Below are positions 8,303 to 18,744 of a DNA stretch of 64,000 nt, in pieces. The notes beneath the pieces were generated by a model. The model saw nothing but the letters and a program-made list of their open reading frames with translations, did not search any database and was not told where the DNA came from. The stretch is from Halomonas salipaludis (GTDB lineage Bacteria; Pseudomonadota; Gammaproteobacteria; Pseudomonadales; Halomonadaceae), in assembly GCF_002286975.1 (NCBI RefSeq), contig NZ_NSKB01000007.1, forward strand, positions 248,001 to 312,000. Reading direction: 5' to 3'. The position numbers and the translations under genes are program-made. Within the stretch, counting starts at the first letter, position 1, and every line of letters starts with the position of its first letter.

Positions 8303-9138
8303 CCCGTCCCGATGATCCCCAGCTGCCGGAGGGTGGCAAGGATAAGCCCACTGGCGAGGTTGGCAAGACCTTGGGGGCGCGTAGCATCCGCCGTGCGGTG
8401 GCGATCCTGCGGATCCTGGCCACCGGCCAGGAGCACGGCGTGCGCATCACCGACATCGTTCAACAGACCGGCCTCAACCGTCCGACGGTACACCGTATTC
8501 TGCGTGTGCTGATCGAAGAGGAGGCGGTGGAACAGGATCCCAATACGCGCCGCTACATGGTTGGCCCGGAGGTCTCGCTGCTGGGACTGTCACGTACCGC
8601 CCGGGTGCCAGTGAAGGCGGTGGCCGAGCCCTATCTGCGGCACATCGCCGAGCAGTGCGGCGACAGTGTGTTCCTGACCATCCGCAGCGGCTTCGACTCG
8701 ATCTGCGTGGACCGCAAGACTGGCCATTACCCGGTCAAGGTGCTGTCCATCGAGGTTGGGGCGCGGCGGCCGCTGGGGGTAAGCGTCTCCGGCCTGGTGC
8801 TGCTGGCGTTCGCCGACCCGGACGACAGCGAGGAAGTGATCCTCGGTAACGAGCAGCGCTTCACCAGTCACGGACTGGAGCTGGATGCGGTACGCCGCCG
8901 CATCATCGAAACCCGCTCCCTGGGCTATGCCTACAGCGAGGTGGGCGTGGTGCCTGGCACCCGAGCCCTGGCGATGCCTGTGTTCGATGCCGAGCACCAA
9001 CTAGTGGCGTCGGTGGCGGTGTCGGCCATGGCCGATCGCCTCAGTCCGGAGCGACTCGCCACTCTAGTGCCGCTGATTCGCCACCAGACCGAACTGATCG
9101 CCAAGCGGTTGAGCGAAGTACAGAATCGCCGCCGCTAG
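8299..9138 (+). CDS. IclR-family transcriptional regulator
   Basis: The product is 279 residues, close to the family length. After a roughly 28-residue lead comes a winged helix-turn-helix (I-T-D-I-V-Q-Q-T-G-L-N-R-P-T-V-H-R-I-L, about residues 51-70). The IclR effector-binding GAF-like domain fills the C-terminal half (G-V-S-V-S-G-L-V-L-L-A-F in its middle). It sits inside the catabolic operon between the flavin-reductase-like gene and hpaG1 and probably controls both arms of the divergent region through the GTCCA-N5-TGGAC dyads. The ligand is likely a pathway acid (inference). Confidence 0.85.
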   Translation: MTRPDDPQLPEGGKDKPTGEVGKTLGARSIRRAVAILRILATGQEHGVRITDIVQQTGLNRPTVHRILRVLIEEEAVEQDPNTRRYMVGPEVSLLGLSRTARVPVKAVAEPYLRHIAEQCGDSVFLTIRSGFDSICVDRKTGHYPVKVLSIEVGARRPLGVSVSGLVLLAFADPDDSEEVILGNEQRFTSHGLELDAVRRRIIETRSLGYAYSEVGVVPGTRALAMPVFDAEHQLVASVAVSAMADRLSPERLATLVPLIRHQTELIAKRLSEVQNRRR

Positions 9139-9164
9139 GTGCCCCTATCGATTCAGGAGAAGCC

Positions 9165-9847
9165 ATGACATCCGTGACCCTGCGCCCGGGAGGGCCCTTG
9201 CTCAGCGGTGCCGTTTACGGTTGCCTGCTCAACGTCCAGGAAGAGCTGGACCGATTGGGCGATGCCATCAACCAGGCGCCTTACCACGGCGCGCCCAGCG
9301 GCCCGGTGCTGTATGTGAAAACCGCCAATACCCAAATCGCTGCCGGCCAGCCGGTACCGATTCCCAGCGATGTGGAACAGGTGCGGGTGGGCGCTGCCCT
9401 GGGCGTGGTGATCAAGGACACCCTGACCCGCGCCGGTGTCGAACAGGCGCGCTCCGCCATCGCTGGCTACACCCTGGTCAACGATGTCACTGTGCCCCAC
9501 GACAGCCTGTTCCGGCAGCCGCTCAAGCAGAAGTGCCGCGACGGCTTCTGCCCGATCGGCCCCGGCCTGGTGGACGCCGCCGACCTGCCGGATCCGGCCA
9601 CGCTGACCGTGCGTGCCTTCGTCAATGGTGAGTGCCGCCATCAGTGGTGCCTGGACCAGCTGGTGCGCCCGGTGGCCACCCTGCTCGCCGACATTTCCGA
9701 TTTCACCAGCCTTTACCCCGGCGACCTGATCATCGTCGGGGTGTCCCCGGACGCGCCGTTGGCTGGTGCCGGCGACACCGTGGCGGTGGAGATCGACGGC
9801 CTCGGCCGGCTCGAGAATCGGCTGGTATCCGAAGGGGAGGATGCCCG

Positions 9848-9851
<4 letters not shown>
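9165..9851 (+). CDS. hpaG1: Fumarylacetoacetate hydrolase family, HpaG N-terminal-type subunit
   Basis: This matches the N-terminal half of the bifunctional OPET decarboxylase / HHDD isomerase of homoprotocatechuate catabolism, here a separate 228-residue protein. Seen: the I-A-G-Y-T-L-V-N-D-V-T-V-P core and C-R-D-G-F-C-P-I-G-P, typical of HpaG. The usual metal-binding E-x-E strand reads V-G-A-A-L-G-V-V-I, so the first Glu is missing; this half may be structural or act with HpaG2. The start is set by AGGAG upstream. The stop overlaps the hpaG2 start by ATGA, so the two halves are probably made together. Confidence 0.82.
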
Positions 9852-10593
<742 letters not shown>

Positions 10594-10594
<1 letters not shown>

Positions 10595-11412
10595 TGCCCG
10601 GAACAGCGATGCTCGATGATATCGCCATCCGCGACGCGGCCGAACGGCTCGATCGTGCGGAAACCGAACGCACCCAGATCGATCATTTGACCCTGCAATA
10701 CCCGCAGTTGGGTTTCGTCGATGCCTACGCCATCCAGCGCCAGTGGGTGGACATGAAGGTGGCCCGCGGCCGCCGGATGAGAGGTCACAAGATCGGGCTG
10801 ACCTCGCGGGCCATGCAACAGTCCGCGCGCATCGACGAGCCGGATTACGGCGTGCTGCTCGACGACATGTTCTTCGAGGATAATGCTGACATCCCCATGG
10901 ACCGATTCATCGTACCGCGTTTGGAGGTAGAGCTGGCGTTCGTGCTGCAACAGGATCTGAGCGGCCCGGACTGCACCATGCTCGACGTGATGCGCGCCAC
11001 CGAGTATGTGCTGCCAGCACTGGAGATCATCGACGCCCGAGTACGCCAGGTGGACCCGGCCTCTGGTACGCCGCGCAAGGTGTTCGACACCATCTCCGAC
11101 AACGCCGCCAATGCCGGCGTGGTGCTGGGGGGACGCCCCATTCGCCCGTTCGACATCGACCTGCGCTGGAGCGCGGCGGTGTGCAGCCGCAATGGCCTGG
11201 TGGAGGAGACCGGTGTGGCCGCCGGGGTGCTCGGCCACCCGGCCAAGGGCATCGCCTGGCTGGCCAACAAGCTGGCGCCCCACGGCGTTACTCTGAAGGC
11301 TGGCGAGATCGTGCTGGCGGGGTCGTTTACCCGCCCGGTGTCGGCGTCTGCCGGCGATACCTTCCATGTGGACTATGGCCCGCTGGGAGCCCTGGGACTG
11401 CGCTTCGTCTGA
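10594..11412 (+). CDS. hpaH: 2-oxo-hept-4-ene-1,7-dioate hydratase
   Basis: The product is 272 residues. Seen: the hydratase/decarboxylase signature [20 protein letters not shown] and [11 protein letters not shown], which carries the metal-binding Glu pair. It adds water to the oxo-heptenedioate formed by HpaG, giving the substrate of HpaI. The start ATG overlaps the hpaG2 stop, so translation is probably coupled. Vinylpyruvate-type hydratases (MhpD, DmpE) are relatives, but the neighbouring hpaG and hpaI genes favour HpaH. Confidence 0.87.
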
Positions 11413-11424
11413 GAGGAGAGGGTC

Positions 11425-12228
11425 ATGGAACTTCCGGTCAATCGTTTCAAGCAGGCGCTGGCGAACGGCCGCAGCCAGATTGGCCTGTGGTGCGCCATGG
11501 CCGATGCCTACGGCACCGAGATCGGTGCTGCCGCCGATTTCGACTGGCTGCTGATCGACGCCGAGCATGGCCCCAACGATGTGCGCTCTATTCTGGCGCA
11601 ACTGCAGGCGGTGGCGCCCTACGCCACTCATCCGGTGGTGCGACCGGTGAACGGTGACGCCGACACCCTCAAACCGCTACTCGACGCCGGCGTGCAGACC
11701 CTGTTGGTACCGATGGTAGAAAGCGCCGACCAAGCCCGCGCGATCGTCGCGGCGACCCGCTATCCGCCCCACGGTCGTCGCGGCGTGGGTGCCGGCCTGG
11801 CGCGGGCGTCGCGCTGGGGACGGGTGCCTGACTACGTGCACTGCTGCCACGAACAACTGTGCGTGTTGCTACAGGTGGAAAGCCGCACTGGGCTCGAGCA
11901 TCTGGATGACATCGCCACCATAGACGGCGTCGACGGCGTGTTCATTGGCGCCGCCGACCTGGCCGCCGACCTGGGCTACCTGGGCCAGCCCGACCATCCG
12001 CAAGTGAACGCGGCGGTGCTGGATGCCTTCCAGCGTATCCAGGCGGCGGGTAAGCCCGCCGGTTCGCTCACCGTCAACGAGGCGCTGGCCCACGAGCATC
12101 TCGCTGCCGGTTGCCGGTTCCTCGCCGTGGGGGTCGATGCCGCCTTGTTGGCGCGCGCGACCGACGCACTGCTTCGACGCTTCAAGTACCCGGATCCACC
12201 GTCGCCTTGCCTGGTCGGCGGTTACTGA
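11425..12228 (+). CDS. hpaI: 4-hydroxy-2-oxoheptanedioate aldolase (HpcH/HpaI)
   Basis: A class II metal-dependent aldolase of 267 residues that splits the hydroxy-oxo-diacid into pyruvate and succinic semialdehyde. Seen: Q-I-G-L-W-C-A-M near residue 17, L-I-D-A-E-H-G-P with the catalytic His, V-R-P-V-N-G, a metal-binding Glu in Q-V-E-S-R-T-G and G-A-A-D-L-A-A-D-L-G. It follows hpaH by 12 bp with a good AGGAG site. It is the last catabolic enzyme before the transporter genes. Confidence 0.88.
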   Translation: MELPVNRFKQALANGRSQIGLWCAMADAYGTEIGAAADFDWLLIDAEHGPNDVRSILAQLQAVAPYATHPVVRPVNGDADTLKPLLDAGVQTLLVPMVESADQARAIVAATRYPPHGRRGVGAGLARASRWGRVPDYVHCCHEQLCVLLQVESRTGLEHLDDIATIDGVDGVFIGAADLAADLGYLGQPDHPQVNAAVLDAFQRIQAAGKPAGSLTVNEALAHEHLAAGCRFLAVGVDAALLARATDALLRRFKYPDPPSPCLVGGY

Positions 12229-12271
12229 CGCTACGCTCAACGCGCGTTTCGCGCCTTAAGGAGAATAATAA

Positions 12272-12715
12272 ATGCCACGCTCCATCAACGGTTTTCAGGT
12301 CTGTACCGCCGCGTTGCTGGGCCTGCTTGGTCTCTACGTGATCGTCCAGGGTGGCAGCTACGAAATGGGTTCGCTGCGCCGCATGGGCCCCGGTTTCTTC
12401 CCGGTGATGGTCGGCTCGGTGCTGTTGCTGTTTGCCGCCCTTCTGGCAGTGGAGGTTCGCCATTCGGCGCCAGAGACGGGTGTCTGGATCCCACGCCCGA
12501 TCCTCGCCATTGCAGCAGGCTTCGTGGCGTTCGCCGTGCTGCTGGAACGGGCCGGACTGGTGCCTGCTACCCTGGCGCTGGTGATCCTGGTATCGCTCGC
12601 CGATAAGCCGGTGCGTCCGGTGGCGGCGGTAGTCACGGCGCTTTCCCTGAGCGCGCTTGGTGTCCTGGTGTTCATTTACGGCCTTGGTATTCCGGTCGCT
12701 GCGTTCGAGTGGTGA
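12272..12715 (+). CDS. tctB: TTT small permease subunit TctB
   Basis: A membrane protein of 147 residues with about four predicted helices (leucine-rich segments near 8-28, 40-60, 75-110 and 120-140) and the family motif R-M-G-P-G-F-F-P near residue 31. Together with TctA it forms the membrane part of a tripartite tricarboxylate transporter driven by an ion gradient. AAGGAG lies upstream. It is 43 bp after hpaI and 4 bp before tctA. Confidence 0.85.
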   Translation: MPRSINGFQVCTAALLGLLGLYVIVQGGSYEMGSLRRMGPGFFPVMVGSVLLLFAALLAVEVRHSAPETGVWIPRPILAIAAGFVAFAVLLERAGLVPATLALVILVSLADKPVRPVAAVVTALSLSALGVLVFIYGLGIPVAAFEW

Positions 12716-12719
12716 TCCG

Positions 12720-14240
12720 ATGGATATCTTGAACAATCTGGCACTCGGCGCCGACATCGCATTCTCCCTGGAAGGCCTGCTGTTCTGTTTCGTTGGTGTT
12801 CTAGTCGGCACCTTCGTGGGTGTACTGCCTGGAATTGGGCCGCTTGCGGCGATTTCCCTGGCCTTGCCGATGACCTATTATCTCTCCCCGCCGATCGCCC
12901 TGATCATGCTTGCCGGGATCTTCTACGGCGCCCAGTACGGCGGCTCGATTGCGGCTATCCTGCTCAATCTTCCGGGTACTGCCTCGGCGGCGGTGACCTG
13001 TCTGGATGGCAACCAGCTGACCAAGCAAGGGCGCGCCGGCGTGGCCCTGTTCACCGCCGCCATCGCCTCCTTCAGCGGCGGTATCATCGCCATCTTCATG
13101 GTGCTCGGCTTCACGCCGATGATCGCTTCATTCGCCATGGGCTTCGGACCGGAGGACTACTTCTCCGTCATGCTGCTGGGCCTGGTGGCCGCTTCCACCC
13201 TATCGGTGGGATCGCCGCTCAAGGGCATGACCATGGTGATACTGGGCATTGCCTTGGGATTGGTGGGCATTGACGAAACCTCTGGCGCCGCGCGCTTCAC
13301 TTTCGGTGCGCTGGCGTTGTCCGATGGTATCAGCCTGGTTGCCCTGGCCATGGGGCTGTTCGGTGTCGGCGAGATTCTCGCCAACCTGGGGCAGGAGAAG
13401 CGCGCGCCGCTGATCACCGGCAGCCTGACCTTCAAGTCGATGATACCCAGGCGCGAGGAGTGGCGCGGTCTATGGAAGAGCATTCTGCGTGGTTCCGGTA
13501 TCGGCGCCTTCGTTGGTGCACTGCCAGGGTCTGGACCGGCCATCGCCGCCTTCATGTCCTACGCAGCGGAAAAGAAGCTGGCTAAGCATCCGGAGAAATT
13601 TGGCCGGGGCGAGCTGCGAGGCGTGGCGGCACCGGAATCCGCCAACAATGCGGCGGTGCAGGCAGCGTTCATCCCCACCCTGAGCCTGGGCATTCCCGGC
13701 GACGCGGTGATGGCGGTGCTACTCGGCGCCATGATCCTGCACGGCATTTCCCCAGGACCGATGCTGGTGACCAGCAATCCCGAAATGTTCTGGGGGCTGG
13801 TGGTGAGCTTCGGCGTTGGCAACATCATGCTGCTGATCCTCAACGTGCCGCTGATCCGCGTCTGGGTGCGGATGCTGTTGATTCCCTACCACGTGCTCTA
13901 CCCGGCGATGCTGTTCTTCATCTGCATTGGCGTGTACTCGGTGCGTTCGAGCGTGTTCGATATCTACACCGCGCTGTTCTTCGGCATGATCGGCTACTTC
14001 CTGATTCGCCTGCGTTACCCGGCTGCGCCGCTATTGCTCGGTTTCATCCTCGGGCCAATGATGGAAGTGCATTTCCGCCGTGCGCTGCTGCTCTCGCGGG
14101 GCGATTATTGGACGTTCTTCGCCAGTGGGCCAAGCACCGTTTTCCTGGCGCTTTCCGCGCTGTTTCTGGTATTGACCACCTGGGCGGCGTTTCGCAAGGG
14201 GAGCGCTCGTGTTCCTACGCAAGGGGATGGAGCCGGTTAG
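12720..14240 (+). CDS. tctA: TTT large permease subunit TctA
   Basis: A polytopic membrane protein of 506 residues, the family's usual length, with about twelve hydrophobic segments. Conserved TctA motifs: G-V-L-P-G-I-G-P-L near residue 38, Y-G-G-S-I-A-A-I-L-L-N-L-P-G-T, and in the second half G-A-L-P-G-S-G-P and S-L-G-I-P-G-D. The frame is open from 12657, but the start is the ATG five bases after the tctB stop. Its end overlaps the convergent tetR stop by 4 bp, which marks the right end of the catabolic island. Confidence 0.9.
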   Translation: MDILNNLALGADIAFSLEGLLFCFVGVLVGTFVGVLPGIGPLAAISLALPMTYYLSPPIALIMLAGIFYGAQYGGSIAAILLNLPGTASAAVTCLDGNQLTKQGRAGVALFTAAIASFSGGIIAIFMVLGFTPMIASFAMGFGPEDYFSVMLLGLVAASTLSVGSPLKGMTMVILGIALGLVGIDETSGAARFTFGALALSDGISLVALAMGLFGVGEILANLGQEKRAPLITGSLTFKSMIPRREEWRGLWKSILRGSGIGAFVGALPGSGPAIAAFMSYAAEKKLAKHPEKFGRGELRGVAAPESANNAAVQAAFIPTLSLGIPGDAVMAVLLGAMILHGISPGPMLVTSNPEMFWGLVVSFGVGNIMLLILNVPLIRVWVRMLLIPYHVLYPAMLFFICIGVYSVRSSVFDIYTALFFGMIGYFLIRLRYPAAPLLLGFILGPMMEVHFRRALLLSRGDYWTFFASGPSTVFLALSALFLVLTTWAAFRKGSARVPTQGDGAG

Positions 14241-14869
14241 TCGATGCCGCTCTCATACCCATGCCGGGCATGGAAGCGCTGTAGCTCCCGGGCCTCGGGC
14301 GCCTGGCCGGTGAAAATCTCGACATAGGCGGGGATGCGCTGCATGCGCACCTCGAGCGGCTCCTGGGTCTTCATCGAGATATAGCCGATCTGGGTCAGGT
14401 AGATGGTGCGCCCGCGTACGTTGGCCGCCAGCGGCTCGAAGCCGTAGCGTTCGAACATGCGAGTCAGTGCGTCGATACGCTCGGCGTCGGCAGCCTCGAT
14501 TTCACGCTCCACTGGCGCCGACTGCAGCGCCCAGCTGCGCATGGCAAATTCCAGCGGGGAGTCGAACAGCTGGGGATTCAGCCAGCAGTCGAAGACATTG
14601 AGCATCGCCTCGGCGATATTCTCGGCGTAGGCCTCGGTCTGGCGCACCAGGCCCTGGGTATTCTTCTCTCGCCAGCGCGCGATCAGGGCATCGAGCAGCG
14701 CCTCGCGGTCCTTGAAGAACCAGTAGAAGCTGGTGCGCGAGAGTTGTAGGCGCTTGGCCAGGGGGAGGATGCGTACGCTATCGACGCCTGACTCGAGCAG
14801 CAGTTCGAATGCCGCATCGAGCCAGACGTCGCGTGAACCCTTGGCAGGGGGCGAAGCGGTGGATGGCAT
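14237..14869 (-). CDS. TetR/AcrR-family transcriptional regulator
   Basis: The product is 210 residues. The N-terminal helix-turn-helix lies at about residues 28-58 (I-L-P-L-A-K-R-L-Q-L-S-R-T-S-F-Y-W-F-F-K-D). The C-terminal ligand-binding domain is helical and of unknown ligand. Its upstream region has the TGTACA box pair that also occurs between dgcA and the proC-like gene. Autoregulation plus control of that distant pair is therefore the simplest model; control of the adjacent TTT genes is less likely, because those have a different (IclR-like) operator. Confidence 0.85.
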   Translation of the reverse strand: MPSTASPPAKGSRDVWLDAAFELLLESGVDSVRILPLAKRLQLSRTSFYWFFKDREALLDALIARWREKNTQGLVRQTEAYAENIAEAMLNVFDCWLNPQLFDSPLEFAMRSWALQSAPVEREIEAADAERIDALTRMFERYGFEPLAANVRGRTIYLTQIGYISMKTQEPLEVRMQRIPAYVEIFTGQAPEARELQRFHARHGYESGID

Positions 14870-14900
14870 CGTGGCGGTCTCTGGAGGCGTCGAGGCGAAG

Positions 14901-14927
14901 TGTACACAGGTGTCATGTTCATGTACA
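14901..14927. promoter_or_regulatory. TGTACA box pair upstream of tetR
   Basis: TGTACA at 14901-14906 and 14922-14927, 21 bp apart, lies 32-58 bp upstream of the tetR start. Sequence and spacing equal the first two boxes at 3923 and 3944. Each box is itself a 6-bp palindrome; the first extends to GTGTACAC. Confidence 0.6.
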
Positions 14928-14958
14928 CATTGCCTCGACGCTGGTCGCCGCCGAACCT

Positions 14959-16113
14959 CTAGGCGTCCGGTTCGAGCCGGTAGAGGCCGCCATCCCCCGA
15001 GTCGGTGAGTAGATAGACGTAGCCGTCGCTGCCCTGATGCACCTCGCGGATACGGCCGATCTCGCCGTCGAGCACGATCTCGCGGTGGGCGACCTCACCA
15101 TCCTCCATGACCAGCCGCTTGAGCTGCTCGCTGCGCAGCCCGCCGGCGAGCAGGTTGCCCTGCCAGGCGGCGAACGCCTCGCTGTCGACCTGGGCCAGCC
15201 CCGAAGGCGCGAAGCGGTCGGCGTAGATATAGCGGGCGTCCTGCATATCCGGGTGGGAGTCCTCGCCGATTGGCTCGCGGGTGCCGTAGTCGACGCCGCG
15301 GCTCACCGTCGGCCAGCCGTAGTTCTCGCCGGCTTCGATCAGGTTGAGCTCGTCGCCACCCAGCGGGCCGTGTTCGCTGGCCCAGATGGCGCCGTTGGCA
15401 TCCACCGCGAAGCCCTGGATATTGCGATTGCCGATGGAGTAGATCTCGTCCAGCGCCGAATCATCGTCGACGAAGGGATTGTCGTCGGGCACGCCGCCGG
15501 TCTCGGTCAGGCGCAGGACGCTGCCGGCGTGGTCGCCAGCGTCCTGGGAGCGCTCGGGCTCGACGCCGCGGTCGCCGACGGTCATCAGCAGGCTACCGTC
15601 GGGCAGCCAGGCCAGCCGCGAGCCATAGTGACGGCCGGGCTGGGAGTAGCGGTCCTGCTCGAACAGCTCCTCGACATCGACCAGCGCCTCGCCGTCCAGG
15701 CGTGCCCGGGCCAGGGCGCTGACGGTGCCGCCATCGCCGGGCTTGGAGTAGCTGAAGTAGAGCCTCTCCTCGCCGTCGGCGTAGGCGTGGTGCAGGGTCA
15801 CGTCGAGCAGGCCGCCCTGGCCGTTGACGGCCACCTCCGGCACGCCCTCGAGATGGGTGATCTCGCCACCGTCGATCATCGCCATGCGCCCGGCGCGCTC
15901 GGTGACCAGGAAGCGCCCGTCGGGCAGCTCGGCGATGCCCCAGGGGTGCTCCAGGCCGCCGGCCAGCTGCACGATGCGCAGCACCGCCTCTTCGCTGTCG
16001 ATACCCTCGGCGACCACCTCCTCGGCCTGGGCGCTGCTCAATCCCAGCAGGCCGCCGGCGACCAGCGCCGTGCCCAGCATGGCGCCCTGCGATGTCTTGC
16101 CCAACTTGCTCAT
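14959..16113 (-). CDS. PQQ-dependent soluble aldose sugar dehydrogenase-like protein
   Basis: A periplasmic six-bladed beta-propeller protein of 384 residues, of the YliI/Asd (soluble GDH-B) family. Seen: a signal peptide ending near A-Q-A (residue 30), a G-L-E-H-P-W-G-I-A motif at the start of the propeller, G-Q-G-G-L-L-D-V, G-D-R-G, I-G-N-R-N-I-Q-G and S-E-H-G-P-L-G-G-D-E-L-N. These include the PQQ/calcium-binding loops of the family. It would oxidise aldose sugars using PQQ. The start has GGGAGCGAG upstream. It is an isolated gene and appears unrelated to the betaine genes around it. Confidence 0.82.
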   Translation of the reverse strand: MSKLGKTSQGAMLGTALVAGGLLGLSSAQAEEVVAEGIDSEEAVLRIVQLAGGLEHPWGIAELPDGRFLVTERAGRMAMIDGGEITHLEGVPEVAVNGQGGLLDVTLHHAYADGEERLYFSYSKPGDGGTVSALARARLDGEALVDVEELFEQDRYSQPGRHYGSRLAWLPDGSLLMTVGDRGVEPERSQDAGDHAGSVLRLTETGGVPDDNPFVDDDSALDEIYSIGNRNIQGFAVDANGAIWASEHGPLGGDELNLIEAGENYGWPTVSRGVDYGTREPIGEDSHPDMQDARYIYADRFAPSGLAQVDSEAFAAWQGNLLAGGLRSEQLKRLVMEDGEVAHREIVLDGEIGRIREVHQGSDGYVYLLTDSGDGGLYRLEPDA

Positions 16114-16197
16114 GATCTCGCTCCCTGTGTCGAACTCACTGACATGGATGGGTGACCTTCACCCTAGCAGAGACCTCGGCGGGGGCGATTTTCTCCA

Positions 16198-17076
16198 CTA
16201 CATCATGATCGCCAGCAGGATCGGCAGGTAGATGAACGACAGCAGCGTGGAGCAGAACACCAGCCCGGCGACGTACTTCGGCTCGCGGCCGGAGCGCTGG
16301 GCGAACAGGTAGTTGAATACTGCCACCGGCATGCTCATCTGTAGTACCAGGATGCTGTGGGCCAGGGGCGGCAGGCCGATCACGCTGCCGACACCCCAGG
16401 CCAGCAGCGCCGCGGCCAGGGTGCGGACCACGCTGAAGCCGATCCCCGAGGAGAGGTTGCGGGCCTGGATGCTGGCCAGCGACACGCCCAGGGTGATCAG
16501 CATCAGCGGCACCGTGAAGCCCGAGATCAAGTCCACGGTGTTGTCCAGCCAGCGCGGCAGGGCGGTGTCGGTGAGCAGTAGCGCCAAGGCGATGCCGATG
16601 GCGTAGACGGTGGGGGTGCGGGCCAGGGTGCGCAGCGGCCGGCCACTCCTGCTGTGCATGGCGGTGCCGAAGGTGAACTGCACCAGCGAGACGGTGACCA
16701 TCGAGGCGATGGCGAAGGCGAAGCCGCTGCTGCCAAAGGCATATAGCGCCACCGCCAGGCCCATGTTGCCGGTATTCGGGTACATCATCGGCGATAGCAG
16801 TACCCGCCAGTCCTTGCGTAGTAGCGGCGCCACGGCGAAGGTCAAAAGGCCCATGGCGACGATCACCAGCAGGGTACCGAGCATGGTGCTGCCGAAGCTG
16901 CCGGCATCGATTTCGGCACCGCTCAGCGAGGCCAGGATCAGCGCCGGGGTACCGATATTGAAGACCAGCTTGGTGACGAACTCCACCGGGTAGGCGTGAC
17001 CCAGGCGAATCCAGGTGAAGCCCAGGCTGGCGCCCACGAAAACCGGCGCCATCACGGCAAAGAGTTCGACGAACAT
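16198..17076 (-). CDS. AEC (auxin efflux carrier) family transporter
   Basis: A membrane protein of 292 residues with about ten hydrophobic segments in two five-helix halves. The start MFVELFAVMAPVFVG at 17076 follows AAGGACA; the frame stays open to 17277, but the extra 67 residues are polar and have no homology feel. Seen: F-N-I-G-T-P-A-L-I-L-A-S-L and Y-P-N-T-G-N-M-G-L, typical AEC motifs with helix-breaking Pro and Asn. Members export or take up organic anions such as malate; the substrate here is unknown. It is divergent from glyA. Confidence 0.8.
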   Translation of the reverse strand: MFVELFAVMAPVFVGASLGFTWIRLGHAYPVEFVTKLVFNIGTPALILASLSGAEIDAGSFGSTMLGTLLVIVAMGLLTFAVAPLLRKDWRVLLSPMMYPNTGNMGLAVALYAFGSSGFAFAIASMVTVSLVQFTFGTAMHSRSGRPLRTLARTPTVYAIGIALALLLTDTALPRWLDNTVDLISGFTVPLMLITLGVSLASIQARNLSSGIGFSVVRTLAAALLAWGVGSVIGLPPLAHSILVLQMSMPVAVFNYLFAQRSGREPKYVAGLVFCSTLLSFIYLPILLAIMM

Positions 17077-17186
17077 GCGCTGTCCTTGGTTGTGCTGCCG
17101 GGCATACGGCGCCATTGGCAGCGACGAAGGTCTAAGGTGAGGGGGTATTGTCGTCGATTCATGCTGCGCTGCAAAGGCTGGGCCGA

Positions 17187-17213
17187 TGTCGCAACCCGAC
17201 AGCTCTGTCGCAA
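17187..17213. promoter_or_regulatory. TGTCGCAA repeats and CGACAG-CT-CTGTCG palindrome upstream of glyA
   Basis: TGTCGCAA occurs at 17187-17194 and 17206-17213, and a perfect 6-2-6 palindrome CGACAGCTCTGTCG spans 17197-17210. The 12-mer CGACAGCTCTGT recurs before soxD (24460-24471), and GTCGCA-AA-TGCGAC lies before soxB. A common regulator of the sarcosine genes is the likely reader (inference). Confidence 0.5.
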
Positions 17214-17320
17214 ACGCATCGCGTCGTGACGTCGCCAAGCATCTTGGCCGGCGGGGCGGGGGATACCATCGCCGCAAGTGAAATCAATCACCGCTCATCA
17301 CCGTGCTTCTGGAGGCCCTG

Positions 17321-18646
17321 ATGCCACATCGCGACGGCTTTGCCTATACCGACACCCTGGCGGCATTCGACGCCCCGCTGGCCGCGGCCATCGCCGACGA
17401 GACGGCGCGCCAGGAGGCGCATGTCGAACTGATCGCCTCCGAGAACTATGCCAGCGTGCACGTCATGCAGGCCCAGGGCACGCAGCTGACCAACAAGTAT
17501 GCCGAGGGCTATCCCGGCAAGCGCTACTACGGCGGCTGCGAGCACGTCGACGTGGTCGAGTCGCTGGCCATCGAGCGCGCCTGCGATCTGTTCAGCGCCG
17601 ACTACGCCAACGTCCAGCCGCACTCCGGGGCCCAGGCCAATGCCGCCGCCTTCATGGCGCTGATCCGCCCCGGCGATACCGTACTGGGCATGAGCCTGGC
17701 CCACGGCGGCCACCTGACCCACGGCGCCGCGCCCAACTTCTCCGGCAAGCACTATCACGCCGTGCAGTACGGCCTCGATCCGGCCACCGGCGAGATCGAC
17801 TACGCCGAGGTCGAGCGGCTGGCCCATGAGCACCGCCCCAAGCTGATCGTGGCCGGCTTCTCGGCCTACTCGCGGGTGGTCGATTGGCGGCGTTTCCGCG
17901 CCATCGCCGATGCCGTTGGTGCCTGGCTGCTGGTCGATATGGCCCACGTGGCGGGGCTGGTCGCCGCCGGCCTCTACCCCAGCCCGCTGCCCCATGCCCA
18001 CGTGGTCACCACCACCACCCACAAGACCCTGCGTGGCCCCCGCGGTGGCCTGATCCTCTCCGCCAGTGGCGATGCCGACCTCTACAAGAAGCTCAACGGC
18101 GCGGTGTTCCCCGGCCAGCAGGGCGGGCCGCTGATGCACGTCATCGCCGCCAAGGCGGTGGCCTTCAAGGAGGCCATGAGCCAGGCATTCGTGCAGTACC
18201 AGCAGCGCGTGATCGACAACGCCCGGGCCATGGCCGGCGTGTTCATGGCCCGCGGCTTTGACGTGGTCTCCGGCGGCACCGACGACCACTTGTTCCTGGT
18301 CTCGCTGATCGAGCAGGGCGTTACCGGCAAGGACGCCGATGCCGCCCTGGGGCGTGCCCATATCACCGTCAACAAGAACGCCGTACCCAACGACCCGCAG
18401 AGCCCCTTCGTCACTTCCGGACTGCGTATCGGCACCCCGGCGGTAACCACCCGCGGCTTCAGCGTCGACGACTGCGAGGCCTTGGCCGGCTGGATCTGTG
18501 ACATCCTCGACGCGCTGGCCGAGGGTATCGACACTACCGACGTCGAGGCCGAGGTACGCACCCAGGTCGAGGTGCTGTGTGCCCGCTACCCCGTCTATGC
18601 TGATAGCCGACACGCCGATGTCGAGCGGCCTGGCGCCATCGCCTGA
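17321..18646 (+). CDS. glyA: Serine hydroxymethyltransferase
   Basis: A PLP enzyme of 441 residues that joins glycine and 5,10-methylene-THF to serine. Seen: E-L-I-A-S-E-N-Y near the N-terminus, [13 protein letters not shown], and the PLP lysine in [11 protein letters not shown] (Lys 235). The ATG at 17321 has GGAGG just before it; a GTG at 17303 is not needed. In Pseudomonas a second glyA sits with soxBDAG-purU; here it lies 4.4 kb upstream of soxB with a regulator and a TRAP transporter between. It probably serves the glycine and one-carbon units from sarcosine oxidation. Confidence 0.93.
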   Translation: MPHRDGFAYTDTLAAFDAPLAAAIADETARQEAHVELIASENYASVHVMQAQGTQLTNKYAEGYPGKRYYGGCEHVDVVESLAIERACDLFSADYANVQPHSGAQANAAAFMALIRPGDTVLGMSLAHGGHLTHGAAPNFSGKHYHAVQYGLDPATGEIDYAEVERLAHEHRPKLIVAGFSAYSRVVDWRRFRAIADAVGAWLLVDMAHVAGLVAAGLYPSPLPHAHVVTTTTHKTLRGPRGGLILSASGDADLYKKLNGAVFPGQQGGPLMHVIAAKAVAFKEAMSQAFVQYQQRVIDNARAMAGVFMARGFDVVSGGTDDHLFLVSLIEQGVTGKDADAALGRAHITVNKNAVPNDPQSPFVTSGLRIGTPAVTTRGFSVDDCEALAGWICDILDALAEGIDTTDVEAEVRTQVEVLCARYPVYADSRHADVERPGAIA

Positions 18647-18707
18647 GCTAGGCGCGGGCTATATTCCATCAGGAAACTTGCGATAGTAGCGTCTCTGGAT
18701 GCTCGAG

Positions 18708-18744
18708 CAGGCTAGCCTTGAAGATTGTGCTCTTGGCTAGCCTG
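18708..18744. terminator. Hairpin at the convergent glyA / araC ends
   Basis: A perfect 10-bp stem (CAGGCTAGCC and complement) with a 17-nt loop overlaps the last codons of the convergent AraC gene. No T run follows on the plus strand. Likely a shared weak terminator. Confidence 0.45.
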